From Brevibacillus composti (GTDB lineage Bacteria; Bacillota; Bacilli; Brevibacillales; Brevibacillaceae), in assembly GCF_016406105.1 (NCBI RefSeq), contig NZ_CP066308.1:2329501-2393500 (forward strand): a DNA stretch of 64,000 nucleotides, given 5' to 3'. Numbering within the stretch: the stretch's first letter is position 1; each line of letters begins with the position of its first letter. Shown one piece after another: positions 1 through 8,315 of this stretch. The translations under genes and the position numbers were made by a program. The notes beneath the pieces are model-generated. The model was not told the DNA's origin and did no database searches. It saw nothing but the letters and a program-made list of their open reading frames with translations.

Positions 1-59
1 CCATCCAGCTTATGGAAGAACATTGTACCATAAAACGCTCAGGATGGTTTGGATCGATC

Positions 60-93
60 AAAAAAGCAACTGTCTGGGTGACAGTTGCTTTTT
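60..93. terminator. Terminator downstream of csp
   Basis: A 9-bp perfect stem (GCAACTGTC / GACAGTTGC) with a 5-nt loop has an A run on one side and a T run on the other, so it could work in both directions. It lies just beyond the stop of the minus-strand cold shock gene, whose transcript it most likely ends. Confidence 0.8.
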
Positions 94-107
94 GACACGG
101 GGATTCT

Positions 108-311
108 TTACAGCCTTACCACGTTCTCCGCTTGCGGACCACGGTTGCCTTGGACAATGGTAAACTGCACGCGCTGCCCTTCGTCAAGGGTTTTGAAACC
201 TTCCCCTTGGATCGCGCTGTAGTGCACGAATACGTCTTCCCCGCCTTCCACTTGAATAAACCCGAAACCTTTTTCTGCATTAAACCATTTTACTGTGCCA
301 ATTGTTTCCAT
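108..311 (-). CDS. Cold shock protein (CspA family)
   Basis: This 67-residue single-domain OB-fold protein should bind single-stranded RNA or DNA as an RNA chaperone in the cytoplasm. RNP1 is KGFGFI at residues 14-19 and RNP2 is VFVHY at 27-31; both are intact, and the length matches the family norm of 65-70. A GGAGG lies about 12 nt before the ATG. The gene stands alone, with a terminator immediately behind it. It cannot be matched by eye to one numbered Bacillus paralogue (cspB, cspC or cspD), so no symbol is given. Confidence 0.95.
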   Translation of the reverse strand: METIGTVKWFNAEKGFGFIQVEGGEDVFVHYSAIQGEGFKTLDEGQRVQFTIVQGNRGPQAENVVRL

Positions 312-679
312 ATCGGTAACCTACCTCCAACAGTTTTCCAACAGTATTATGTGCAAACCTGAAAAGCTTCATGTAAAAAGAAAAAAACACATGTCAGCAA
401 GGAAAATGAAGAATAGCTTCCCTCTAACAGGTGCCTTCATTTTTATCTATTGCACAAGGTTTCGTCTATGCTGTATCCAAAACGACGAAAGCCCTACCTC
501 TCTTCCATCCTTGCGGCTCCGAAGACCGCGCCAGTGTGAATCAGAGTTTCCACAGTTGTTATTCAAGTCTCTTCATCTTACTTGATTTGGCAACAGAATG
601 CAAATCGAGGAGTCACCTTGGCAAGATTTACAGGTTTCTTTCTCTATCGACTCTTGTTATCCTAGTAGGGCCAAACAAA
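312..679. other. Intergenic region between csp and the riboswitch
   Basis: This stretch holds the 5' leader of the minus-strand csp gene, which carries a repeated CTGTTGGA next to its ribosome site. It presumably also holds the promoter of the plus-strand riboswitch transcript. Short ORFs run across it, but none has a convincing ribosome site or a recognisable product, and no promoter could be chosen with confidence. Confidence 0.5.
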
Positions 680-820
680 CAAGCCGAAACTTCCCAAAAG
701 CGGGAAGTGCGGGGGACATCTATTTTGCCGAGATGACTTGTCTCTGCATTGGGGTGAATCACCGAATGTGATGGGTTGTATCCTCAGCCCAAACCCGACA
801 ACTAACCTCGTAGGCGAAGA
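680..820 (+). promoter_or_regulatory. c-di-AMP riboswitch (ydaO/yuaA type)
   Basis: The leader before the CAP-domain gene carries the conserved blocks of the ydaO/yuaA class in the right order. These are GCCGAA followed by a hairpin (ACTTCCC/GGGAAGT, 687-708), then GCGGGGGAC (709-717), GGGGTGAATC (751-760), and ACCCGACAACTAACCTCGTA (793-812) running into GGCGAAG. The class senses cyclic di-AMP and usually turns off genes for cell-wall hydrolases and potassium or osmolyte transport when the ligand is high. A ribosome site (AAGGAG) follows directly, so the switch most likely controls the downstream gene only. No obvious terminator stem was found between switch and gene. Confidence 0.85.
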
Positions 821-838
821 AAAGGAGACGATGAGAAC

Positions 839-1588
839 ATGAAACCATTTGGCAGATCTATCATCGCGATTGCTTTGGGATTGGCAGTTACCTCTGTATC
901 GACATCAGCATTTGCTGCCACCTGCCCTGTGAAAATGGATCCAAGTCAAGGACAGTGGCTTCCATATGTACTGAATTCCCAATCTTTGAAACAGTTCCAA
1001 ACATCGAACCAAGGATCCAACTGGAACTGGTCCTATCCGACTTACTTCCAATGGACGGGATATCCGGTACAACAGCCGGTTCAGCAACCGGTACAAAAAC
1101 CGTTTCAAAAGCCGGTTCAAAAACCGGTGCAACAGCCTGTTCAACAACCGGTTCAGCAACCTGCCAAAGCACCGGTCCAACAACCTGCACCAGCGCAAGC
1201 AGGCAAATCTGCTGAAGCTTCCTCCCAGTTTGCCCGTGAGGTTGCCAATCTGGTAAACCAGGAGCGTGCCAAAGCAGGATTGGCGCCGCTTGCCTATGAT
1301 GCGGCTCTGGAAAAAGTAGCGCTGGCAAAAGCGGCTGACATGGATCAAAACCATTATTTTGACCATAACAGCCCGACCTACGGCTCTCCTTTCGACATGA
1401 TGAAGAGTTTTGGCGTCCAGTACATGACCGCCGGTGAAAATATCGCCATGGGTCAGCGCAGTCCGCAAGAAGTCATGCAGCAATGGATGAACAGTGACGG
1501 ACACCGCAAAAACATTCTGAACCCGAACTTCACCAAGATCGGTGTAGGCTATCAGAATGGCTACTGGGTCCAAGAATTCACGGGATAA
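839..1588 (+). CDS. Secreted CAP-domain (SCP/YkwD-like) protein
   Basis: This is a 249-residue exported protein. Residues 1-26 are a signal peptide ending in AFA. A linker at about 78-118 is built from repeated P-V-Q-[QK] units, as in wall-spanning spacers. The C-terminal half (about 128-249) is a CAP/SCP domain with conserved features such as an HYFDH segment, GENIA and the WMNSDGHRKNIL-type block. CAP domains of this bacterial YkwD type are common in Bacillales spore and wall proteins; their biochemical activity is mostly unknown. The start is the ATG behind AAGGAG. The c-di-AMP riboswitch upstream suggests a role linked to wall or turgor homeostasis. A terminator follows the stop. Confidence 0.9.
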   Translation: MKPFGRSIIAIALGLAVTSVSTSAFAATCPVKMDPSQGQWLPYVLNSQSLKQFQTSNQGSNWNWSYPTYFQWTGYPVQQPVQQPVQKPFQKPVQKPVQQPVQQPVQQPAKAPVQQPAPAQAGKSAEASSQFAREVANLVNQERAKAGLAPLAYDAALEKVALAKAADMDQNHYFDHNSPTYGSPFDMMKSFGVQYMTAGENIAMGQRSPQEVMQQWMNSDGHRKNILNPNFTKIGVGYQNGYWVQEFTG

Positions 1589-1606
1589 TGAAACAGAATG
1601 AGGAAA

Positions 1607-1638
1607 AACCGAGTCGGCGGAATCGCAGCTCGGTTTTT
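1607..1638 (+). terminator. Terminator of the CAP-domain gene
   Basis: A stem AACCGAG / CTCGGTT with a 15-nt loop is followed by seven T residues on the plus strand, 18 bases after the CAP-gene stop codon. Confidence 0.8.
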
Positions 1639-1675
1639 TTGTATGGGCAGGGAAATTCTTTTCACCGCATAAAGA

Positions 1676-1704
1676 GAAAAAGCCGGACAGGCTTCCGGCT
1701 TTTC
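1676..1704 (-). terminator. Terminator of the 48-aa gene
   Basis: A stem AGCCGGA / TCCGGCT with a short loop is flanked by A residues on the plus strand, which read as a T run on the minus strand. It lies just past the stop of the small minus-strand gene. Confidence 0.75.
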
Positions 1705-1718
1705 CCTGCTGCACGAAC

Positions 1719-1865
1719 CTACTCCTGACATGGAGCGCAGTTGTTGTCCGCCTTGTCCTCGAACAAGGGAATCTTCGTGTCGTGCATCTCCTGTTTGGTC
1801 GCGTATGCTCCCACCTGTTGCAACTCAACGCTGACGTCTTTGTCTTTGTTTCGCTGTTTGTCCAT
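1719..1865 (-). CDS. Small acidic protein with C-terminal CxxC
   Basis: This is a 48-residue, highly charged protein that begins MDKQRNKDKD and ends NNCAPCQE. The ATG is preceded at good distance by GAGGAGG, and a terminator follows the stop, so it looks like a real gene despite its size. The paired cysteines near the end could bind metal or form a disulphide; that is inference. No membrane segment is visible. It is not a family recognised here. The homoserine dehydrogenase gene lies 66 bases upstream on the same strand, so the two may share a transcript. Confidence 0.6.
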   Translation of the reverse strand: MDKQRNKDKDVSVELQQVGAYATKQEMHDTKIPLFEDKADNNCAPCQE

Positions 1866-1931
1866 GGGATGCCTCCTCGAGAGTCCGACCTGCAAGTAGT
1901 ATTTGCACCCGCGAGGATGGTATGCGCCGAT

Positions 1932-2948
1932 TTATCCGGACTGCTGCAGGAGATGCTCCAAGTCCTTCAGCGCAGCGGCTGCGGCCGCGACCGGATCGGA
2001 TTTACCTCCGATGACGAGCAGCTCTCCCATCGTGTCCGTTTCCACCCGGACCGCCTTGGTCGTGCCCCGCACGTGGACAAATGGATGCGTCGGCTCCAAC
2101 AGTCTCAGCTCAACCGCCGCCTCCACTCTTCCCTGCGCGGATTGCAGGCGGCCGACCAGCTTGGGAACAAGTCCGGCAGCTCTCCACGCGGCGAGCTGCT
2201 CGTGAGTCAGCTGCTCGATCCCTTCCCTCTTTACGTCCGACAGTCGGAGCGGGGCACCGAATGCCGCATTGGCGAGGATGGTCAGTTTGCAGGCCGTGTC
2301 CCATCCCTCCAGGTCAAAGCGGGGATCAGGCTCCGCGATCCCCATTTGCTGGGCCCGCTCGATCGCTTGCGTCAGCGACAGTCGCTCGTCCATCATGGCT
2401 GTGAGCACATAGTTGGCCGTTCCGGTAAATATCCCTTCCATCAAGGATATCTCGCAACCGGCCAAATTGTACGCCAGCAAATCAACGGTGGGGAGGGCAG
2501 CCGCTGTCGCTCCGCTCACCTTGAGCTGGACGCCGTTTTCGCGGGCGAGCGCGGACAGTCCGGGATAATCCGCGACCAGCGCTCCCTTGGAGATCGCGAT
2601 CACATGCTTCCCTCCCCCCAGGGCTGCCCGCATCGCTTCGAGGGCATGCCCCCCTGTCTGGATATCGGAGGGGCCCGCTTCGATGAGCACGTGATACGCG
2701 CACGACTCTAGAAAATCGGCTCCAGTCCACTCCGGTCTTCCCGCTCCCGCATCGGCGGAAAACGCACGCAGCTGATCCAAAGTCAAACCGTCGGCGTCAT
2801 ACGAACCGGCTGCCGAGCGCAATGCCCCGACGATCCGCACGTCCGCTCCATACCTCTTCCGATACCGCTCCTGCCGCTCCAACAGCAACCTGCCTGCTTG
2901 CCTGCCGACGGTACCATAACCGGAGATGATGACATCCCATCTTTTCAC
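1932..2948 (-). CDS. hom: Homoserine dehydrogenase-like, no ACT domain
   Basis: This would be an NAD(P)-dependent enzyme reducing aspartate semialdehyde to homoserine for threonine and methionine synthesis. The nucleotide-binding loop GYGTVG is at residues 10-15, and a family-typical GTANYVL block lies near the middle. With the GTG start behind GGGAGG it is 338 residues. This is shorter than the usual Firmicute Hom of about 430, because the C-terminal ACT regulatory domain is absent, so threonine feedback through that domain is not expected. The def gene lies 52 bases upstream on the same strand. A main Hom with an ACT domain may exist elsewhere, which would make this a paralogue. Confidence 0.8.
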   Translation of the reverse strand: MKRWDVIISGYGTVGRQAGRLLLERQERYRKRYGADVRIVGALRSAAGSYDADGLTLDQLRAFSADAGAGRPEWTGADFLESCAYHVLIEAGPSDIQTGGHALEAMRAALGGGKHVIAISKGALVADYPGLSALARENGVQLKVSGATAAALPTVDLLAYNLAGCEISLMEGIFTGTANYVLTAMMDERLSLTQAIERAQQMGIAEPDPRFDLEGWDTACKLTILANAAFGAPLRLSDVKREGIEQLTHEQLAAWRAAGLVPKLVGRLQSAQGRVEAAVELRLLEPTHPFVHVRGTTKAVRVETDTMGELLVIGGKSDPVAAAAAALKDLEHLLQQSG

Positions 2949-3000
2949 AGTGTGTTCCTCCCTTTGGTAAACCTGGACATTCTTCAATACGTCTCTTGCG

Positions 3001-3525
3001 TCAGCGAATGATCGGGATACGCTGTGCGAGAATCGGGGCCGCATCGGCCGGCTTCAGTTTTTTCCCGCTGCGATTTGAGTACAGCTCGTTTACATAATCG
3101 ATATAAAGGATGCCGTGGAGATGATCCACTTCATGCTGAATGCAGCGGGCCAAAAAACCTTCGGCTTCGATGATCTTCTCTTCTCCCGCACGGTCGAGCG
3201 TCCCTACCTTTACATACTGCGCCCGCTTCACCAATCCGACGACGCCCGGTATAGAAAGGCATGCTTCCGTGCCCTCTTCCTCACCCTCCTTTTCGAGAAT
3301 GACGGGATTGATCAGTTCGATCAGACCGCTGCCGCAATCCATGACGACGAGCTGCTTCGGGATCCCGACCTGAATGGCAGAGAGACCGGCACGCCCCGGG
3401 GCTGCATAGATGGTATCCACCATATCATCGAGGAGTTTGTACACATGCTGGTTGATGATTTTTACCGGCTTTGATTTTTCCCGCAAGATCGGATCTCCAA
3501 GCTGTACGATGAACCGCTCTGCCAT
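3001..3525 (-). CDS. def: Peptide deformylase
   Basis: This metal enzyme removes the formyl group from the initiator methionine of new proteins. It is 174 residues from the ATG behind GGGAGGG. The three family motifs are present: GLSAIQ at about 46-51, EACLS in the middle with the metal-binding cysteine, and HEVDH at 131-135 with the two metal histidines and the catalytic glutamate. Motif 2 has alanine where the canonical sequence is EGCLS, which is unusual. A good promoter lies upstream, divergent from the aminotransferase gene. Other deformylase copies elsewhere in the genome are likely. Confidence 0.9.
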   Translation of the reverse strand: MAERFIVQLGDPILREKSKPVKIINQHVYKLLDDMVDTIYAAPGRAGLSAIQVGIPKQLVVMDCGSGLIELINPVILEKEGEEEGTEACLSIPGVVGLVKRAQYVKVGTLDRAGEEKIIEAEGFLARCIQHEVDHLHGILYIDYVNELYSNRSGKKLKPADAAPILAQRIPIIR

Positions 3526-3561
3526 CCTCTTTCCCTCCCTCTCAAGCAACCTGTTAATCTC

Positions 3562-3590
3562 AACGTAACAAAGCGCTCTTTATTCGTCAA
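3562..3590 (-). promoter_or_regulatory. Predicted sigma-A promoter for def-hom
   Basis: Read on the minus strand, the -35 is TTGACG (3590-3585), the spacer is 17 bases and the -10 is TACGTT (3567-3562), leaving a short leader before the def start. It is predicted from the sequence only. Confidence 0.55.
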
Positions 3591-3617
3591 ACGCTTTTCT
3601 GGAGAGCTGTTTTTTCA

Positions 3618-3646
3618 TCGACAAAACCACTCATATACGCTATCTT
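3618..3646 (+). promoter_or_regulatory. Predicted sigma-A promoter for the aminotransferase
   Basis: The -35 is TCGACA (3618-3623), the spacer is 17 bases and the -10 is TATCTT (3641-3646), 44 bases before the chosen ATG. It is back to back with the def promoter. Confidence 0.5.
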
Positions 3647-3690
3647 AAATGGTAAAGATGAACCTGATGGAAACAGAGAGGGAGGAAACC

Positions 3691-4986
3691 ATGCATCCAC
3701 TGGCATCTCAGCTTAACGACACGCTCCAACGCGAAAATCGGCATTACTATGACATGCTGTCGGAATTGGGCCGACTGATTTACTTCCCCAAAGAAGGCAT
3801 CCTCAGCCAATCCGCTGAGGCCAAGGCGAAGGCCGGCAAGTACAACGCCACCATCGGCATTGCCCTGGAAAATGGACAACCCATGCATTTGAAGTCCATT
3901 CAGGACACTCTCTCGGCATACGCCCCCAAGGATTTGTACGAATACGCTCCTCCTGCGGGCAAACCGGAATTGCGCGCAGCCTGGCGGAAAAAAATGCTGG
4001 AGGAACACGCCTCGCTGCAAAACAAAACCTTTGGCAATCCGATCGTTACCAATGCGCTGACGCATGGACTCAGCGTGGTCGCCGACCTGTTTGCGGGCCC
4101 TGGCGATGCGGTCATCATCCCGGACAAAAACTGGGAAAACTACGAACTCACCTTCTCCATTCGCCGCGGGGCCGAGATGGTGTACTACCCGCTTTACAAT
4201 GAAGAGATGAAATTTAACGCGGCGGGGCTGCGCGACGCGATTCTGGCCCAAAAGGAAAAAGGCAAAGCGATCGTCGTGCTCAACTTCCCGAACAATCCCA
4301 CCGGCTACACGCCAGGGGCGAAGGAAGCCCAGGAAATCATCGCAGCCTTGCGTGCCGGCGCAGAAGCTGGCATCAATATCGTCGCGGTAACGGATGATGC
4401 CTACTTCAGCCTGTTCTTTGAAGATTCGCTCACGGAATCTTTGTTCGGCGAACTGTGCAATCTGCATCCCCGCATCCTGCCGGTAAAAGTAGACGGCGCG
4501 ACCAAGGAAGAATACGTCTGGGGCTTCCGCGTCGGATTCATCACCTACGGCGGCCCGAGCGATGCCGCACTGGCTGCGCTGGAACAGAAAACGATGGGCA
4601 TTATCCGCGCCACGATTTCCAGCGGTCCGCATCCTTCCCAGACGTTTATCCTGCACGCGCTCAACTCGCCGAGCTTCCACCAGGAAAAGCAAGAAAAGTT
4701 TGAGATTATGAAACGGCGCGCCAATCGCGTGAAGGAGATCCTGGACAGCGGCAAATTTGACGACGTCTGGACCTACTATCCGTTCAACTCCGGCTATTTC
4801 ATGTGTCTCAAGCTGAAGCATGTGGACGCGGAAGCCCTGCGGACGCATCTTCTGGAAAAGTACGGCGTCGGCACGATCGCGCTCGGCCAGACCGATTTGC
4901 GCATCGCCTTCTCCTGCATCGAAGAGGAAAATATCGAAGAACTGTTCTCCCTGATTCACCAGGGTGCGCTCGATCTTCAAGCATAA
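3691..4986 (+). CDS. PLP-dependent aminotransferase, class I/II
   Basis: This 431-residue fold-type I aminotransferase should be cytoplasmic. The FPNNPTGY motif starts near residue 200, and the PLP-binding lysine is most likely K272 in the GATKEEYVWGF segment, followed by the conserved arginine-containing FRVGF. The start is the ATG behind GGAGG; the frame stays open further upstream without a better ribosome site. It is monocistronic, with its own promoter and a strong terminator. Substrate cannot be read from the sequence. Aromatic or branched-chain amino acids are possible, and the tyrosine/aspartate aminotransferase-like subgroup is a reasonable guess. Confidence 0.85.
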   Translation: MHPLASQLNDTLQRENRHYYDMLSELGRLIYFPKEGILSQSAEAKAKAGKYNATIGIALENGQPMHLKSIQDTLSAYAPKDLYEYAPPAGKPELRAAWRKKMLEEHASLQNKTFGNPIVTNALTHGLSVVADLFAGPGDAVIIPDKNWENYELTFSIRRGAEMVYYPLYNEEMKFNAAGLRDAILAQKEKGKAIVVLNFPNNPTGYTPGAKEAQEIIAALRAGAEAGINIVAVTDDAYFSLFFEDSLTESLFGELCNLHPRILPVKVDGATKEEYVWGFRVGFITYGGPSDAALAALEQKTMGIIRATISSGPHPSQTFILHALNSPSFHQEKQEKFEIMKRRANRVKEILDSGKFDDVWTYYPFNSGYFMCLKLKHVDAEALRTHLLEKYGVGTIALGQTDLRIAFSCIEEENIEELFSLIHQGALDLQA

Positions 4987-4996
4987 GCGCTCCACG

Positions 4997-5034
4997 AAAA
5001 AAAGCGTCATGGCCGATGCCACGACGCTTTTTTA
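4997..5034. terminator. Bidirectional terminator
   Basis: The stem AAAAAAGCGTC..GGC / GCC..GACGCTTTTTT, with a 4-nt loop, sits between the convergent aminotransferase gene and the EamA remnant and can end both transcripts. Confidence 0.85.
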
Positions 5035-5059
5035 TATCCGCTCCGTCTGCAAGCTTCCT

Positions 5060-5832
5060 CTACGCACTGCTCTGTTCCGTATCGTTTGCCCGGGGCTGCT
5101 CGGCCGTGCCCCGTGTCCCGGCCACGATCGCTCCCAAGACGAACAGCATGCCGACTGCATGTGCCCAGGTAAAATCTTCGCCCAGAAATAAGACAGAGAC
5201 CAGCGCAGCGCTAAGCGGCATAAATCCGGTAAACAAGCCGGCTGTGGAGGCCGTCACCTTGGCGACACCCAGATACCAGAGAAGGAAGGAAAATACGCTG
5301 GCCGTGAGGGCGTAATAGATCATCAACACCCAGACCTGGAGCGGCACGGCTGACAGGTTGGTTTTCATGAAATCGGAGATGGCAAAAGGTAAAAACAGGA
5401 AGAGGCTGATCACATTGATCGCCGCCGTCATTTGAAAAGGCGTAATCCGCCCGGACAGTTGCTTGGCAAAGATCGTAAAGAGGGCCTCCGATATCACTGC
5501 CAAAAATACGAGGAAATTCCCGAACATGGCACCTGCCTCGATCTGCCCCATCCCTCCGGCAAAGGTGATGAGCCCGATACCGGCGACAGACAGCAGAATC
5601 GACAGCCACTGATGCGAACGAATCCGTTCGCGCAAAAGGGAAATAGGAGAGCAGCGCAAAACAGGCGGGCACGGTGCTCGTGATAATCCCCGCTGACGCG
5701 GCGCTCGTCCATTGGACCCCGTACAGCATGCATATGCTGAACAGGAACACCCCGAAAAAAGCCTGCCAGAACAAGGTTTTCCCCTCTTGCCAGCCCCAGG
5801 AAGTTTTCCACTCGTTGCGCAGGGCCTTCGGC
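5060..5832 (-). pseudogene. Broken EamA/DMT-family exporter
   Basis: This is a remnant of a drug/metabolite exporter of the EamA (10-TM) type. The C-terminal repeat is intact and ends in one frame at 5060. The preceding piece (from about 5830 to 5641), with hydrophobic text such as FGVFLFSICMLYGVQWTSA, is in another frame. The two join if one base is removed from the GGG run at 5638-5640 (CCC on the coding strand). In addition, roughly the first 60-70 residues of a normal EamA protein are missing: recognisable homology begins right at the stop codon of the acyltransferase gene. Both a deletion and a frameshift are therefore visible. The frameshift alone could be a sequencing error. Confidence 0.8.
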
Positions 5833-7026
5833 TCAAACAGCTTCTCTTTTCGCTTCCCTCTGCACGGCGGGCGCAGCGACGCTCTTCCCTTTCTCTGTTG
5901 CCCCGACGAGCCATGCGCCAAAAGGCAGTTTGGCCAAAAGGTAAGTCGCGCCGAACGATACCGCGGAGCAAAGCAGAAAGGCGACGACGCTTCCTCCAAG
6001 GCCGCTGGCAGTCCACTCCCATCGGTTCAGCAGCTTCATCACATAGGTCAAGGCCACCGCATGAATCAGGTAGGCCCCGTACGAGTAATGCCCCAGCTTC
6101 GTCAGCCATTTTTTCCACACGGACTTCGTATGGCTGAGCCAAACGGCGAGCAGGTAGATGATGAGCAGTTGGGCGACGGTGTAGAGAAACATCGAGGGCT
6201 TCAGCGAGGTGGCGACATTCAGGTTCACGCGCAGACCGCCCGAATATTTGATCAGCTCATAGCTGATGTAGGCAAACGTGCCTGCAAAGGCTGCCACGAG
6301 CAAAAGCCACCGGCGCTGCAAAAAGGCGCGAAACTGCGGGAGCGCCAATGCGACCATGCCCCCCATCAAAAAATAGAAAGAATAGTACAGGAAGTTGCGG
6401 TCGCGGTATTTAATCAGATAGGCATCGAGCCATGCCCCATCCAAACGGAAGGGATGCGCCGGCAAATACCGCGAGGAAAACCACATCAGGCCGCCGTAAG
6501 CAACAGCGGCGAGGCCCACTGCCGCCCACATGCCCAGCCGACTTGTCCGGAGGGCTTGTCTCGCCGAGCGAAACAGCCGCAGAATGACCGGATAGAGCAA
6601 ATAAAATTGAAAAATCATGACCACAAACCACAAATGATAGGAAGCCGATCCGGTGAGCAGTTTTTTCCCGATCACAAGGAAAGTGTCCAGATTGATTCGG
6701 GTGATGTCATGATGCAGCACCATGTAGACCAGCGACCAGAAACCATAAGGGACGATGATTTCGGTAAACCGCTTCTGAATAAAGCGCGGATAGTGCAAGC
6801 GCTCATAGTAATTGTAGACGAGCACCAGCCCCGTGACGAAAACGAAGGCGGGCACGGCAAATTTCAGCAATTGAAACAGCATCCCAAAGAGAAAGGAGGT
6901 TTCCTCGCTGACTCCGGGCTTGCGGATATAGACGCCGATAACATGCTGGTAGACGACCGCCAAAAACGCGAACGACCGCACGTAATCCAGCTCAACAATA
7001 CGCTCTTTACGGGCCATGTACGACAT
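5833..7026 (-). CDS. Acyltransferase 3 family membrane protein
   Basis: This is a 397-residue integral membrane acyltransferase (OafA/YrhL type, about ten TM segments) that would transfer acyl groups to an extracellular polymer or glycolipid. The family signature is at the N-terminus: D14 and R17 at the start of TM1, and the catalytic-type H28. GAAAGG precedes the ATG. The C-terminal tail is short, charged and alanine-rich, and ends where the truncated EamA gene begins, so the tail may have been altered by the same deletion. The acceptor is unknown. The neighbouring DUF418 gene is also a many-TM protein, but there is no evidence that they act together. Confidence 0.85.
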   Translation of the reverse strand: MSYMARKERIVELDYVRSFAFLAVVYQHVIGVYIRKPGVSEETSFLFGMLFQLLKFAVPAFVFVTGLVLVYNYYERLHYPRFIQKRFTEIIVPYGFWSLVYMVLHHDITRINLDTFLVIGKKLLTGSASYHLWFVVMIFQFYLLYPVILRLFRSARQALRTSRLGMWAAVGLAAVAYGGLMWFSSRYLPAHPFRLDGAWLDAYLIKYRDRNFLYYSFYFLMGGMVALALPQFRAFLQRRWLLLVAAFAGTFAYISYELIKYSGGLRVNLNVATSLKPSMFLYTVAQLLIIYLLAVWLSHTKSVWKKWLTKLGHYSYGAYLIHAVALTYVMKLLNRWEWTASGLGGSVVAFLLCSAVSFGATYLLAKLPFGAWLVGATEKGKSVAAPAVQREAKREAV

Positions 7027-7124
7027 TCAAACCTTTCTCTTCTATAATTAAAGGCAACTCCCAGTCCTTTTTCATCCTACCTGCCCATCCAAATCAATCG
7101 CAAGGGGAAATATTGCCCATCCCT

Positions 7125-8315
7125 TCACCGCTTCAAGGGCTGCCATGCGCCATAGGTCAGGCAGCGCCACAGCCATTCGACGGGTCCGAACCGATAGCGG
7201 GCCAGCCACCAGCGGCTCCCCAAGGCTTGAAGCGGCAGGATCACCAGGCAAAACAGCAATCCGGCCCACAGCGGTGTTCGTCCGTACAGATGAAACAGGT
7301 CGATGATGGTCACGCAGAGCAGGGTTTGAGCTGCGTAATTGGTCAGCGCCATTCGCCCGACAGGCTCCAGAAAAGCGAGTCTTTCTCTCCCCTTTTCCTT
7401 TCTCATCAAGAGCAGGATCGACGTGATATAAAAGACGAAGAGCGCAAGTCCGCTCCACTGGACAAAGACGAGACGGGCCATCTCGCTCGAAGCAGGCAGG
7501 CTGATGATGTCAAAATGAACCAGCGGTATCATCGCCGAAAGCGGCATGCCGATGAGAAAGGAGACGCGCCAGTAGCGTCGAACAGCGGGGAGATGCTGTT
7601 CCGGTCGGTGAAACAGCCCGATCTTTGCCGCGTACAGTCCCAGCAAAAACAGCGGCAGCACGCTGAGCACTACCAGCCATTCGTTGCTTGCGAGAATCGG
7701 CAGTTCGTATTGGATGCGAAACGACAGCCATTCCTGCCAGCCCCCATTTTGATAGACCTCGATGGCCTGGCGGGCCAACTGGTCATCGTAAGCCGCCCGA
7801 CTCATCTGACCGTCATCGGGGACCAGCAAGGCAAGTCCCATCGGAATCTGGAGCAAAGCCAGGAGCACAATCGCCCAGCGCCGGATGACAGCAGGAGACC
7901 TGCGGTAAAACAAAAGAAGAAAAACACCGGCCAGCGCATAGCTGTGCAGGATGTCACCAAACCAAAACACGAGGTGTATCAATCCAAACACGAGCAAAAC
8001 AAACAGCCGCCGCAGATACTTGCCGACCACCGCTTCCCCCTTTTGTTCCAGGCGGCTTATGAACAGGAAAAAACCAGCCCCAAACAAAAAGGAGAAGATC
8101 GTGTAAAACTTGGTCTGGACGAACATATCCAGTACCATGCGCAGCCCGACATCGACGGCGCCGGCATTCTCCGGCAGACGCTGTGCATTGGCCATCAACA
8201 GCTCCGGCAGCAGGAAGCCGGATATGTTAACCAAAAAGATTCCGAACAAAGCAACCCCCCTGATCACATCCAGTTCGCGTATTCTCTCCGCAGGCGGGGT
8301 GGGACTGGCATGCAT
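7125..8315 (-). CDS. DUF418 family membrane protein
   Basis: This is a polytopic membrane protein of about 396 residues. It begins with the DUF418-type segment (RIRELDVIRG, then hydrophobic ALFGIFLVN), has many hydrophobic helices, and ends with a C-terminal WxRYRFGPxEWLWR block that is the hallmark of DUF418 (YeiB/YxaH-like). Function is unknown; these proteins resemble acyltransferase-3 relatives. The start was set at the ATG at 8315, which lies 8 nt behind AGAAAGGA; the reading frame extends about 40 residues further upstream but those residues are unlike the family. Confidence 0.8.
   Translation of the reverse strand: MHASPTPPAERIRELDVIRGVALFGIFLVNISGFLLPELLMANAQRLPENAGAVDVGLRMVLDMFVQTKFYTIFSFLFGAGFFLFISRLEQKGEAVVGKYLRRLFVLLVFGLIHLVFWFGDILHSYALAGVFLLLFYRRSPAVIRRWAIVLLALLQIPMGLALLVPDDGQMSRAAYDDQLARQAIEVYQNGGWQEWLSFRIQYELPILASNEWLVVLSVLPLFLLGLYAAKIGLFHRPEQHLPAVRRYWRVSFLIGMPLSAMIPLVHFDIISLPASSEMARLVFVQWSGLALFVFYITSILLLMRKEKGRERLAFLEPVGRMALTNYAAQTLLCVTIIDLFHLYGRTPLWAGLLFCLVILPLQALGSRWWLARYRFGPVEWLWRCLTYGAWQPLKR

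Noticed and set aside
1069-1190. DNA repeat or CRISPR in the CAP gene
   Set aside because: The repeats are in-frame codons for a P-V-Q linker and belong to the protein.
3640-5022. A 460-codon minus-strand frame opposite the aminotransferase
   Set aside because: The plus-strand protein has clear PLP motifs, a promoter, a ribosome site and a terminator.
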